28,519 bases of DNA from DASQFI01 sp050264575 (GTDB taxonomy: Bacteria; Acidobacteriota; Vicinamibacteria; Vicinamibacterales; SCN-69-37), in the NCBI GenBank assembly GCA_050264575.1, contig JBLNGH010000543.1, forward strand, positions 1-28,519. Reading direction: 5' to 3'. A program made the translations under genes and the position numbers. Under the pieces are notes generated by a model. It saw only the letters and a program-made list of their open reading frames with translations, was not told the origin of the DNA and made no database searches. Shown piece after piece: positions 1-8,293 of the stretch (position 1 is the first letter of the stretch; each line of letters starts with the position of its first letter).

Positions 1-243
1 CGCCAGAACGAGCGTCGCGGCGATCAGATTCGTTCCGTAGACGACCAACGCGACGCGATGCAGTGGATAGTGGCCGAGAAGCGCCGTCGACAGGGGCATG
101 AACGAGATCAACAACAGGTAAGAATGTTGATCCAGAGAAACCAGCGGTCTGCGCGCTCGATGAAGTGATACTGATTGTGCTGGCCGACCCACAAGACGCC
201 GAGGTTGACGAAGCTGATGACGTACACGATCACCTGAGTCACA
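1..243 (-). pseudogene. TMEM175-family (DUF1211) channel fragment, frameshifted and truncated
   Basis: Reading leftwards from about 243, one frame gives a hydrophobic segment with VISFVNLGVLWVGQHNQYHF and ERADRWFLWINIL, typical of TMEM175-type K+ channel proteins. That frame stops at about 108. A frame shifted by one base continues the family signature with YLLLISFMPLSTALLGHYP and runs off the left edge. The usual first membrane helix with the FSDG motif is missing: upstream of 243 the sequence is the end of the haem peroxidase gene. A GTG overlapping the peroxidase stop could start translation, but the product would lack the selectivity-filter helix. I call it a relic carrying one indel; a sequencing error could explain the frameshift but not the missing N-terminus. 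Confidence 0.7.
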
Positions 244-1591
244 CGACCGAGGTGGTGGCGCTCGCCATCAAGAGATCGATCAAGGCGCGCCGCGGCTTCC
301 AGCCCGGCTCGGCGAATCGCACGGATCCCGGGTCGCGATCGAGCAGCGTGACGATGACCTCTGCGACGATGCGCCCACCGACAGGGCCGAGTCGATCCCC
401 GGATCCGAGCACCGCGGCTTCGCGGAGGATGTAGTACCAGAGCGGTGTTTCCCCCGTCCATCCGGCCGCCGCGAGGCCCACCTCGTCGCGGCTCAAGGGG
501 GGGACACCGAGATGTCGAGCCACGGCCTCGCCGGATGGCAACCCGACACCCTGACCGCGCTGAAGATCGCGCACCGCCAGCGAATGGTATTCGTCGATCT
601 CGCATTCACCTGTAATCGCGACTGGCAGATGGATCAGAGACGGTGGGAGTCGCCCGTCGATCTTCTTGGCCTTCTGAGCGCGCTCGCGGCCGGGCGCATC
701 GAAGAAGCGCGTCCAGTCGACGGTGTATGCGCGCGGAACGGGCCGGAAGCCCAACAAGTCCGGAAAGAGCGGCAGCGGCTCCGTCGTTCCATTCAGTCGA
801 TACTGTTGTCGAATCTGGCAATGCCCGTACCGGTAGGCGGCATCGGCGAATTCGAGAGGGATGAACACGTCGCCGTCTGGCCGAAACCATCGGGAACCAT
901 TCGCGACGATCTCGTCAACCAGCGGCCAGCCAACGAGCGACGGCAGGAACTCGGCGAGAACGGCCCACTGATAGTGCCACCGCGTGTCGCGCACGGCGGT
1001 TCCAAAGACGTCGGGCTCCGGGACACCGCTCTGACGCGCTTCGTCAGCAAAGACATTGTGGGCTTTCAACAGGGCGAGATGCATTTGCGCCATCAGCATG
1101 TGCGAGTCGTTCCGAGGGTCGCCGATGATCGCAGTGCCCTCGGCATTTCTCGGCACGTCGGCGTCGTCATCGCCAAGCAGAAACTTCGCCGGGTCATCAC
1201 GTCTGTAGAGAAACGGTTGTCCAGCCGGGCCATCGCCATACAGACACTCGAGATTCAGCTGCGGCGCGCGGGCGTTGCGCAAGGCTCGAGCATCGACGTG
1301 ACTGTGGAGCGGCGACCGATCGGCGGTGATGTCGTGGGCGACGAATTGACCGAAGATGGGCCACCCGGCGGCCACCTGCCCGAGCGACCCCGGAGTGTCG
1401 GCCAGGTCGCCGCAATCACACGGCCCGCCCGCGCGCCCAATCGTGCGAAGAAACGTTTCGTCCGCTTCGAACGACGGCAGTTCCGGAAACATCCGCGCGT
1501 ATCTTGCCGGCCCGGCCGTTGCACCTGTCGACGAGCGGACGCGCGATGGAGACAGACAGTGCGTTCTCAACGTCGAGCGAGACGCAGCCAT
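239..1591 (-). CDS. Animal-type haem peroxidase family protein
   Basis: A 450-residue protein of the bacterial branch of the animal haem peroxidase superfamily (peroxicin/peroxinectin-like), predicted to oxidise halides or phenolic substrates with H2O2. The distal haem motif FGQFVAHDIT lies near residues 80-89 (His86). The proximal region has AYRYGHCQIR, whose His should bind iron. The C-terminal RGQGVGLPSGEAVA segment is also typical. The residue before the distal His is Ala where myeloperoxidase has the haem-ester Asp, so covalent haem attachment at that point is unlikely. The chosen ATG at 1591 follows a good GGGAGG ribosome site; the frame is open further upstream, but that part looks non-coding. 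No signal peptide is evident. Its end abuts the TMEM175 relic. Confidence 0.88.
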   Translation of the reverse strand: MAASRSTLRTHCLSPSRVRSSTGATAGPARYARMFPELPSFEADETFLRTIGRAGGPCDCGDLADTPGSLGQVAAGWPIFGQFVAHDITADRSPLHSHVDARALRNARAPQLNLECLYGDGPAGQPFLYRRDDPAKFLLGDDDADVPRNAEGTAIIGDPRNDSHMLMAQMHLALLKAHNVFADEARQSGVPEPDVFGTAVRDTRWHYQWAVLAEFLPSLVGWPLVDEIVANGSRWFRPDGDVFIPLEFADAAYRYGHCQIRQQYRLNGTTEPLPLFPDLLGFRPVPRAYTVDWTRFFDAPGRERAQKAKKIDGRLPPSLIHLPVAITGECEIDEYHSLAVRDLQRGQGVGLPSGEAVARHLGVPPLSRDEVGLAAAGWTGETPLWYYILREAAVLGSGDRLGPVGGRIVAEVIVTLLDRDPGSVRFAEPGWKPRRALIDLLMASATTSVV

Positions 1592-1702
1592 AACACCTCC
1601 CTGAACCAATGCTAGTGGGTGGGTGACGCCGGCGGCGTCGCCCGTTTGGGCAGGTTTCGTCGCCGCCACCTCCCGACGTCCGGCGCACGAATGAGACCGG
1701 CG

Positions 1703-2575
1703 TTATTGCGTCGACACGTTCGCCAGGCGTTTCTCACCGTAATGGAGATCGAGCCTGGCGCGCATCGGCTCGATGCTCAACCGCATCAGGAACGACAGAT
1801 CGTCGCTGGGCAGGAACTCCTTCATGGCTGCGGTCACCGCATCGGCGAGCGCATCGCCCTCCAGACCATCGAGCTCGACCGCGGACCGAAGGACTTCCAC
1901 GAAGCGCTCGATGTAGGTCGCCTGCCAATCGAGAATGGCGAGCCCGGTGACGGGCTCCCCGTGACCCATGAACAAAGTCGTCTCGGCGGGGAGCTCACGC
2001 TTCGCCCGCTCGAGACTCGCCAGCCAACGATCGTAGAAGCCGTCCGCCAAATAGGCGTGCATGTGGCTGAACACCAGGTCGCCGACAAAGGCTCGCGGCG
2101 CTCCACTGGATTCGAGGCGCCACAGGCTGTCGTGCGGCGACTCGCCGGGTCCCAGATCGGTCACTACGAACACCGCGTCAGCGATCGAGAGACGCTCGCC
2201 GTCTCGCACTGTGCGGTTGGGGAACGTGCGAGCCGGCGGCCACTCGTCACCGAACATCGGCCGGAGAATCTGCTCCTTCGCCGCATCGTCGCGGCGGATC
2301 ACGTCGTTCACGCCCGCCACGGCGTAGATGGGAACGTCCGCGCCGTCGAGAAGAGAGGTCAGCCCGCCATAGTGGTCCGGGTGACTGTGTGTGATGAGGA
2401 CGGCCACGAGCGGCTTCTTCAACGCGTCGACGCGCCGGCGGAGCGCTCGCCCGTCTGAGACTCCGAGCGTCGAGTCAACGACAACGACTCCAGTCGCTGT
2501 CTCGACGAGATAGGCATTCACTGGAAAAAGGCTCGCTTGGAAGCGATGAACGATGACTTGGTCTTTTGCGCTCAT
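1703..2575 (-). CDS. MBL-fold metallo-hydrolase
   Basis: A 290-residue metallo-beta-lactamase-fold hydrolase. The metal motif THSHPDHYGG at residues 62-71 gives the HxHxDH ligands His63, His65, Asp67 and His68. GDLVFSHMH supplies the bridging Asp region and MGHGEPV a later His. The substrate is unknown; lactonase, thioesterase and arylsulfatase-like members share this layout, and nothing here separates them. I start at MSAKDQ because the longer open frame upstream reads antisense through the DUF1772 gene and has no family resemblance. No strong ribosome site precedes this ATG. It is divergent from the DUF1772 gene at 2831. Confidence 0.85.
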   Translation of the reverse strand: MSAKDQVIVHRFQASLFPVNAYLVETATGVVVVDSTLGVSDGRALRRRVDALKKPLVAVLITHSHPDHYGGLTSLLDGADVPIYAVAGVNDVIRRDDAAKEQILRPMFGDEWPPARTFPNRTVRDGERLSIADAVFVVTDLGPGESPHDSLWRLESSGAPRAFVGDLVFSHMHAYLADGFYDRWLASLERAKRELPAETTLFMGHGEPVTGLAILDWQATYIERFVEVLRSAVELDGLEGDALADAVTAAMKEFLPSDDLSFLMRLSIEPMRARLDLHYGEKRLANVSTQ

Positions 2576-2830
2576 AGGTCGAGCGTACACTGTCGGATGT
2601 CGGCAGAAATGACAAAGATCCTTGGAATTCTGCCAGAGCCCACAGCTGCCGACTCGTCTTCTGGTTGGCCGGAGCAACGCTCGTGCTGACTCGCAGAGCG
2701 CGGCCAGCCGCGGCGGACATTGACGCCATGTACGGGGCGGCGGCGAACCGCCCTCTTGTGCCGACCGTCCTAGTACTTGAGGCTGGAGATCTCCCGCCAA
2801 CCGGCGGCGATCCGCGGGAGGACCAAAGCC

Positions 2831-3382
2831 ATGACCCTGCGCATCGCTCGGTTTGCCAACATCCTGCTCTTCGCGCTCGTCACGGGCGTGTTCTGGGGAA
2901 CGTGGTTCAGCCTGAGTCGATCCATCGCGACGATCACGCCTGGGGCGTTCCTCGAGATTGGGCACATCATGATCCGGAACCTCGGAGGCCCAATGAGTGT
3001 GTTGCTGCCGGCCGCGCTGGCCTCATCAGTGGTCGTGCTGATCCTGCTGTGGCGACGAAGACGCATCGCGGCGTTCTATCTCGCGGTGGCCGGTTTGCTG
3101 CTGATGGTCGCAGCGTTGACGGTTACCCTGGCGGTCAACGTGCCGATCGATGTTCAGATCAACCAGTGGACCGTGAAGACACTTCCCGCTGACTGGATGG
3201 CCATACGCGACAGGTGGGAGTTCTTTCACGCCATTCGGACGTTCGCTTCCGTGGCCGCGTTAGCGTTTGCGGTTGCCAGCGTCTTGCGTGAGACGCCGGA
3301 GTCGCATCGGATGGCGGCGGCCAGCCCGTCACGCGCTGCGAAACAGCTGCTCGAGCAAGGCCGCGATGCGGACGGCGCATGA
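2831..3382 (+). CDS. DUF1772 (anthrone oxygenase-like) membrane protein
   Basis: A 183-residue, four-helix membrane protein of the DUF1772 family, distantly related to fungal anthrone oxygenases. Helices are visible near residues 8-28, 55-75, 80-105 and 135-155. The family signature NVPIDVQINQWTVKTLPADW followed by RDRWEFFHAIRT is clear. GGGAGGACC precedes the ATG at a good distance. Its last 54 bases overlap the convergent arginase-family relic on the other strand. The biochemical role in bacteria is not established. Confidence 0.85.
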   Translation: MTLRIARFANILLFALVTGVFWGTWFSLSRSIATITPGAFLEIGHIMIRNLGGPMSVLLPAALASSVVVLILLWRRRRIAAFYLAVAGLLLMVAALTVTLAVNVPIDVQINQWTVKTLPADWMAIRDRWEFFHAIRTFASVAALAFAVASVLRETPESHRMAAASPSRAAKQLLEQGRDADGA

Positions 3383-4106
3383 CTGATCGGTATCGAGCGA
3401 CGGGTCGTAAATCGTCACCTCGAGTCCCAGAGCGCGGGGATGCCGCACGAGTGGCGTCAGCAGCTCTGCCACCTCGTCGAGCACCGGACCGCCTGGTTCC
3501 GGCGAATCCACCGCCGGCATCTCCGCTGGATTGATGACGTCAACGTCGAGGTGAATCCAGAATCCACCGAGGTCTGGCGACGTCACGCGCGACAGCGCCG
3601 CCCGTGCCGCGGTGCTGAGGCCGCCATTCCTGAGCGCCGCGTCTGGGAGGTCCTCGACCCACCGCCAGGGCCAGGGACATGCTGGCGATCGAGCCGGTCA
3701 GCGATTCCTCCGGCGCCGCGAAGTCGGCGTGCGCATCGACGTACACCAGGCCGACATCGCTCTCGACCCTACGTGCCGCGCCCAGCAGCGCCCCGAGGAC
3801 GATGCTGCAATCGCCGCCGAGCAGCACCACAAAATGTTCGTCGTCGCCTGCGGCCTCCACGCGATCCGCGAGCATTCGGCTGTATTTGAGGACCTCGGCC
3901 TCGTTGCGGGCCCGGCCCGCCGGACGCACATAGTCGCGATAGGCCGGCGGATGGACATCGCCAAAATCGTCCGCGCGCAGCCGCGTGATGAGACCGAGTT
4001 GCCGGAAGATGTCAGGCGCCTGATCGAGGTGCCGTACCTCACCTGAGTCGTATGGGCGGATGCCGATGCTGGATGGGGCGCCGAGGATCGCAAGAGGTCG
4101 ATCCAT
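3329..4106 (-). pseudogene. Arginase/ureohydrolase-family gene with internal deletion and frameshift
   Basis: The upstream frame begins MDRPLAILGAPSSIGIRP and carries two ureohydrolase metal motifs, LLGGDCSIVLGALLG and YVDAHADF. It runs through SIASMSLALAVGR and then turns into nonsense. A one-base shift near 3665 restores the family with GFWIHLDVDVINP (third metal motif), MPAVDSPEPGGP and the GLEVTIYDP end. The stretch between the two halves is shorter than in relatives, so some tens of residues seem to be missing as well as the frame being broken. All Mn-binding motifs survive across the two halves, so an intact ancestor would have been an arginase/agmatinase-like hydrolase. The tail overlaps the DUF1772 gene convergently. 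Confidence 0.78.
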
Positions 4107-4212
4107 GACTCATCAACAAAGCCAAATTCACGCCAGCGTCGTCTGCGGATCTACTCGCATGCCGCAGTCGTATATCACTGCTGCGTGACGCCGACGTAAA
4201 TCACCGTCGTGT

Positions 4213-4230
4213 GACATGTGACGACATGTC
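4213..4230. promoter_or_regulatory. Perfect inverted repeat GACATGT-N4-ACATGTC
   Basis: Seven-base arms separated by GACG make a perfect 18-bp dyad between the arginase relic and the kinase gene. It overlaps the TGTGACA element at 4210-4216. The size suits a dimeric repressor operator, but no regulator is known. Confidence 0.4.
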
Positions 4231-4236
4231 GGCGCT

Positions 4237-4258
4237 GTGCCGGCCGGTCAGCCGGCGC
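4237..4258. other. GC-rich hairpin
   Basis: GTGCCGGC and GCCGGCGC pair over eight positions (one G-U wobble) around a six-base loop, CGGTCA. No T-run follows on either strand, so it is not a standard intrinsic terminator. Confidence 0.35.
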
Positions 4259-4423
4259 GACGCCGGTGCCATCTGTTCGCACCCTTCAGATTCGCCCCGC
4301 GTACTGGCATTTCTCCTGCAGTGGGAAGCTGGAAGTCCGCGCAGTGGCCGGGGGAGAGTCGCCGTTCGCCGACTCGATTGATCCGGCAGGGCATTTCCGA
4401 CGTCAACCGTATCAGGGACTCCA

Positions 4424-6034
4424 GTGGCCGTCACCAGGCACACACCGAGAGGCCTCGAGCCGTGGTCCAGCAGGGACGACGCGCGCAGCTTTCTCCAGGA
4501 ACGACTGGCGTACTTCGGCAAGGTGTATGCGTCGATCGGGATCAGTTTCTATCTGGTCGGCAATCTTGCGGTGGCCGGGCTGTCGACTCTTCAGCGTCGG
4601 CTGACCGACCTGGACACGTGGATCGTGCCCGCAGCGTGTCTGATCTACTTCGTTCAATGGCTTCTGTGCCGGCGTGGTGCACGTTCCCGCGTCACGCTCG
4701 GGTTGATTGATGGCGCGACCACGACCCTCGCAGCGTTGTTTCATTCGCTGATGATCTTCACGCCCGTACCGGCCGAACTTCCTGGGGCTTCGGCGACACG
4801 GGCGATGCTGCTCTTCAGCTTCGGCCTGCTCGGCCGTGCGATTGTCGTGCCCAGTTCGGCGCGAAGGACGCTGACGCTGGGCGTATTGGCGGTGGCGCAG
4901 TCGGTGGCGGCGACGCTCGCCTGGGCTGTGAGCCAGCCGCCAGGCCAGTTATCTCTAGGTTTGCAGGCGATCCTGGCGGCGATGTGGTCGTTCGGTCCCG
5001 TCGTCATTTCGACGCTGGCTTCGCACGTGATCTTCGGCCTTCGACGGGAAGTTCGCGAGGCACGGCGGCTCGGACCCTACACATTGCACGAGAAAATCGG
5101 CGAAGGCGGGATGGGCGCGGTCTACCGCGCCAGTCACGCGATGCTTCGCCGGCCCACCGCAATCAAGCTGCTGCCGGCCAGCAGCGCAGGCGCCGCGCGG
5201 GTGCGGCGATTCGAGCGCGAGGTGCAGCTCACGAGCCAGCTCACGCACCCGAACACGGTGGCGATTTTCGATTACGGTCGCACGCCCGACGGCGTCTTCT
5301 ACTACGCGATGGAGTATCTGCCGGGCGTCAACCTCGAGGAGCTCGTGCGGCTCGACGGCCCGCAGCCCGCCGCGCGCGTGGCCTGGATTCTGAAACAGGT
5401 GGCCGCCTCGCTGACCGAAGCGCACGGCATCGGATTGGTCCATCGCGATATCAAACCGAGCAACGTGATTCTGGTTGCCGAGCGCGGCGGTGCGGCTGAC
5501 GTCGCAAAGGTCGTCGACTTCGGCCTGGTCCGGGAGATCGAGGACGACAGCCGTCTCACGTTGGAAGGTCGCGTCGAGGGAACGCCGCACTATCTCTCCC
5601 CCGAAACGATTTCCTCGCCGAGAAGAGTCTCGCCGCGCAGTGATCTGTATTCGTTGGGGTGCGTCGGATACTACCTGCTGACAGGACAGCGGGTGTTCGA
5701 TGGCAGATCGGTCATCGACGTCTGCAATCAGCATCTCAACGCGACGCCGGTCTCTCCAAAGGAACGGCTCGGCCGGCCCGTGCCGGAAGCGCTTGCGGCC
5801 ATCATCATGGCCCTTCTGGAGAAGGAGATCGAGCGACGTCCGGCGTCTGCTCAGGCAGTCGTCGACATGCTCGAGGCTGTCGAGCACCCGGAGCGCTGGA
5901 CAACCGAGGCGGCGCGAGCGTGGTGGAACCTGCGAGGCCCGGTGGTCATGGCGAGGTGGCAGCGACAAGTGGCCGGGCCGGGGTCGATCCATCTCGGCGC
6001 GTCACCGACTACGGCGATTGCGGCTGAACGATAG
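4424..6034 (+). CDS. Membrane-anchored serine/threonine protein kinase
   Basis: A 536-residue protein with about six predicted membrane helices in residues 33-205, followed by a cytoplasmic Hanks-type kinase domain at about 219-480. Kinase motifs are complete: glycine loop GEGGMG (226-231), catalytic Lys in AIKLL (about 248), HRDIKPSN (340-347), DFG (365-367) and the LSPE activation-segment end. The membrane part is at the N-terminus, before the kinase; the more familiar PknB-type layout has the kinase first, then one helix and an outer sensor. The multi-helix part may therefore be the sensor. The start is a GTG with a modest AGGGA ribosome site; an earlier start cannot be excluded. It ends 49 bp from the convergent hydrolase gene. 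Confidence 0.9.
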   Translation: MAVTRHTPRGLEPWSSRDDARSFLQERLAYFGKVYASIGISFYLVGNLAVAGLSTLQRRLTDLDTWIVPAACLIYFVQWLLCRRGARSRVTLGLIDGATTTLAALFHSLMIFTPVPAELPGASATRAMLLFSFGLLGRAIVVPSSARRTLTLGVLAVAQSVAATLAWAVSQPPGQLSLGLQAILAAMWSFGPVVISTLASHVIFGLRREVREARRLGPYTLHEKIGEGGMGAVYRASHAMLRRPTAIKLLPASSAGAARVRRFEREVQLTSQLTHPNTVAIFDYGRTPDGVFYYAMEYLPGVNLEELVRLDGPQPAARVAWILKQVAASLTEAHGIGLVHRDIKPSNVILVAERGGAADVAKVVDFGLVREIEDDSRLTLEGRVEGTPHYLSPETISSPRRVSPRSDLYSLGCVGYYLLTGQRVFDGRSVIDVCNQHLNATPVSPKERLGRPVPEALAAIIMALLEKEIERRPASAQAVVDMLEAVEHPERWTTEAARAWWNLRGPVVMARWQRQVAGPGSIHLGASPTTAIAAER

Positions 6035-6083
6035 CGGCCGCCTACTGCGATACGCTGTTACAAGCTTGGCGACGAGAGATCGC

Positions 6084-6944
6084 TTATGCGAATCGCTTGA
6101 CGAACTCGAGCGCCTTCCCGGCGACCTCCCGCCAGCCGGCGTCGATCGTCAGCGAGTGCCCGCGGCCCGCCATCTTGACGATCTCGGTCACGCCCGTATT
6201 GCGCTTCTGCTTTTTGTAAGACGCGTTTGCGATCGCCCAGGGGACCGTATGGTCCGAGTCGGCCGAGACGATCAGCATCGGACCCCGCTCCGGGTTTGTC
6301 GAGTCCACTTTCGCCTCTGACCACGGGTTGATGTTCGCGGCCGCCGCCTGGAAGAGCGGCTCGCCGGCGCCTGGGACTGAGTAGCCGAGGTACAGCTCCT
6401 TCGCTTCGTCCTCGCCGACCGCGTTCGCGAAGCTGTAGTGGAACTGCTCGTAGGTGAGCGGGACCGCCCGGTTCCAGTTCACCGGGTTGCGCAGGGCGAC
6501 GCTGGCCGAGCGCAGCGCCGAGAACGGCAACGGGAGCACGCCGCGGAACGGCGCAGGACTGATCGCGACCGACGCGGCGGCGAGCCCGCGACCCGCGAGA
6601 ATCATGGTCAGCAGACCCCCGAATGAGTGGCCGATGATCACGGGCTTCCGATCCAGCCGGCGGATGATCGCCTCCTCGTAGTCCGCGATCTCGGTGATTC
6701 CCTTACCCGCGAACACCTCAGGGTGCTCTCTGGCCTGGGCGACGGTGTCGGGATCGTCAGGCCATCCCGGTGTCAGCCCGACGTAGCCGGCCTCTTCGAA
6801 CAGCGTCACCCAGCGATCCCAGCTCGAAGGCAGCAGCCAAAGCCCGTGAACGAAGACAACGGGTGTGGCTTTCGTGGCGTTTGCGCGGGCGATCAGTGCT
6901 GCTTCGTGGTCAGTGATGGTCGATGGAGTGGTTGCAATGGTCAT
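6084..6944 (-). CDS. Alpha/beta hydrolase
   Basis: A 286-residue alpha/beta-hydrolase without a signal peptide. The oxyanion motif VHG is at residues 32-34, the nucleophile elbow GHSFGG has Ser107, the acid is probably Asp231 in SADSDHTVP, and the base is His263 in GRGHSL. It resembles small esterase/lipase-type hydrolases found beside oxidative-stress genes; the substrate is unknown. A GGAGGAG ribosome site sits just before the ATG. It is the first gene downstream of a TGTCACA-N15-CGGTC element (7029 to 7003) with a leader of about 50 bases, and is divergent from the HD gene at 7113. Confidence 0.87.
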   Translation of the reverse strand: MTIATTPSTITDHEAALIARANATKATPVVFVHGLWLLPSSWDRWVTLFEEAGYVGLTPGWPDDPDTVAQAREHPEVFAGKGITEIADYEEAIIRRLDRKPVIIGHSFGGLLTMILAGRGLAAASVAISPAPFRGVLPLPFSALRSASVALRNPVNWNRAVPLTYEQFHYSFANAVGEDEAKELYLGYSVPGAGEPLFQAAAANINPWSEAKVDSTNPERGPMLIVSADSDHTVPWAIANASYKKQKRNTGVTEIVKMAGRGHSLTIDAGWREVAGKALEFVKRFA

Positions 6945-7002
6945 CTGCTCCTCCCTCGTCTTCCGTGACGGCAGGACGTCAGCGGTGCGTTGTGCTGGCT
7001 AG

Positions 7003-7029
7003 GACCGGGAAGGGTGCGGTGATGTGACA
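7003..7029 (-). promoter_or_regulatory. ECF41-like promoter P2 (TGTCACA-N15-CGGTC)
   Basis: Minus strand: TGTCACA at 7029-7023, 15-base spacer, CGGTC at 7007-7003. It points at the alpha/beta hydrolase starting at 6944. The same pattern occurs at four other gene starts here. Confidence 0.68.
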
Positions 7030-7048
7030 ACGTCGTTCTACGTGCACC

Positions 7049-7075
7049 TGTCACATTGAGAACCGTCGTCCGGTC
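7049..7075 (+). promoter_or_regulatory. ECF41-like promoter P1 (TGTCACA-N15-CGGTC)
   Basis: TGTCACA at 7049-7055, 15-base spacer, CGGTC at 7071-7075, followed 37 bases later by the ATG of the HD-domain gene. It is back-to-back with P2, with 19 bases between the two heptamers. Confidence 0.68.
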
Positions 7076-7112
7076 TTCGTTGCGAGCAGTTAACTGTTGG
7101 ATTTCGAGGCCG

Positions 7113-7673
7113 ATGTTGCAGTACGCCGACCACGCTAGTCTCCTGACCAGCCTCCCGACCGTCGAAGAGGTTCTGGGCAATCACGCCTCGGAGTTGGGGC
7201 ACGACCTCATCGCGTATCGGAACCACGTCTACCGGGTTGTGAATCTGTGCCTTGCGATCGTGGGAGACAGCCGCGTCGAGCTCGAGAAGATAGCTGTCGC
7301 AGCCGTCTTCCACGATCTCGGGATCTGGACGAACAAGACGTTCGACTACATCGCTCCATCAGTCACGATCGCGCGCGAGCACCTCGCAGCTCGAGGGATG
7401 GCGGCCTGGATCCCCGAGATCGAGGCGATGATCGTGGATCACCATAAGGTCACGCCCTCGCGCGCAAATCCGCAGTCGCTGGTCGAATCATTTCGGCGGG
7501 CAGATTGGATCGACGTCACACGCGGGTTGCGAAGGTTCGGCCTCCCGCGCCGATTCATCGCGGCCGTCGCCGCAACGTGGCCGAGTGCAGGCTTCCATCG
7601 ACGGCTCGTTGAGCTGACGATTGATCGATTCTGGAAGCACCCGCTCACACCTCTGCCGATGGTCAAGTGGTGA
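7113..7673 (+). CDS. HD-domain phosphohydrolase-like protein
   Basis: A 186-residue HD-superfamily protein. Candidate metal ligands are His38 (RNHVYR), His67-Asp68 (VFHDLG) and the later DHHKV motif. Such domains hydrolyse phosphodiesters or nucleotides; several small HD proteins of this size are uncharacterised. I start at MLQYAD, which has a GAGG ribosome site five bases upstream; the longer open frame would begin inside promoter P1. The second HD protein at 8294-8953 is only distantly similar, yet both lie behind the same promoter type. The region to the convergent P460 gene is short and shows no clear terminator. Confidence 0.82.
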   Translation: MLQYADHASLLTSLPTVEEVLGNHASELGHDLIAYRNHVYRVVNLCLAIVGDSRVELEKIAVAAVFHDLGIWTNKTFDYIAPSVTIAREHLAARGMAAWIPEIEAMIVDHHKVTPSRANPQSLVESFRRADWIDVTRGLRRFGLPRRFIAAVAATWPSAGFHRRLVELTIDRFWKHPLTPLPMVKW

Positions 7674-7754
7674 TGTGGCTGGGAACAAATTCCAGGAGAT
7701 GCAAGTGGCTCCAACCGACACGCTCTTGAGCGTGTACGTGTCTTCCGTTTCGGA

Positions 7755-8285
7755 TCAACGTGAGTAACGGCTGAAGACATAGTCGCGATCCTTGATGGCT
7801 TGGTGGCAGGGGAAGCATGCCGTCATCAGTTTCTCGTCCGTAGGTTTGCCGTCCTTATCAAATGACGAGTACCCCCAACCTCCCGTCGCGGCGTACTTCT
7901 TCGAGTCCTTGACCATGAATTGAAGGTAGGTATCGGTAGGTGAGCCCGCGACGAACGATTGCTCACGGCCAAAGACCTTGTTGTTTTCCGCAGACGGGAC
8001 ATAGCTCCAGGCTATTCGGCCAACGATTGCGCCTTCCGGAAACGGAAGCTTGCCTGCTCGATACGCCTTGATCGCGATATCGTTCCCTAGAACCGCACGA
8101 ATATCGTTGAGGTCACCTGCTTCGTGGGCCACTGAGACCACCTTCCAGTCACGGTAGCCGGGTGGGATCTTTTTCACGAAGACCGGTGCGGTCTCTTGAG
8201 CGGCGTGTCCGATTCGGCCCGCCATGGAGGCGATCACTCCGGGCAGCGCGGCAACTGCAACCAGCACAAAAACAATCCGTCTCAT
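7755..8285 (-). CDS. Cytochrome P460-family haem protein (CxxCH type)
   Basis: A 176-residue exported protein. An N-terminal hydrophobic signal (residues 1-21) leads to a P460 domain with PPGYRDWKVVSVAHE, AYRAGKLPFPEG and DSKKYAATGGWGY. The c-type haem motif CFPCH (157-161) sits near the C-terminus, followed by the RDYVFSRY tail. Related P460 proteins of ammonia and methane oxidisers act on hydroxylamine or NO; the role of the wider family is unknown. The ATG at 8285 has a GAGG site six bases upstream, while an alternative ATG at 8297 overlaps the upstream HD stop as ATGA. Either way it is co-transcribed and probably translationally coupled with the HD gene. Very similar to the P460 at 17344. 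Confidence 0.85.
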   Translation of the reverse strand: MRRIVFVLVAVAALPGVIASMAGRIGHAAQETAPVFVKKIPPGYRDWKVVSVAHEAGDLNDIRAVLGNDIAIKAYRAGKLPFPEGAIVGRIAWSYVPSAENNKVFGREQSFVAGSPTDTYLQFMVKDSKKYAATGGWGYSSFDKDGKPTDEKLMTACFPCHQAIKDRDYVFSRYSR

Positions 8286-8293
8286 ACTGTGCC

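Larger units (their letters stand above)
4107..4423. other. Intergenic region, 317 bp, with operator-like inverted repeats
   Basis: No coding signal was found between the arginase relic and the kinase gene. On the minus strand it holds a TGTCACA (4216 to 4210) facing the arginase start, but the base run 15 nt further on is TCGGC, not the CGGTC of the other five sites. It also holds a perfect inverted repeat (4213-4230) and a GC hairpin (4237-4258), listed separately. Confidence 0.55.

Noticed and set aside
7501..7530. CGTCACA in the HD gene as another site
   Set aside because: Inside a coding region, first base differs, and no CGGTC follows at 15 bases.
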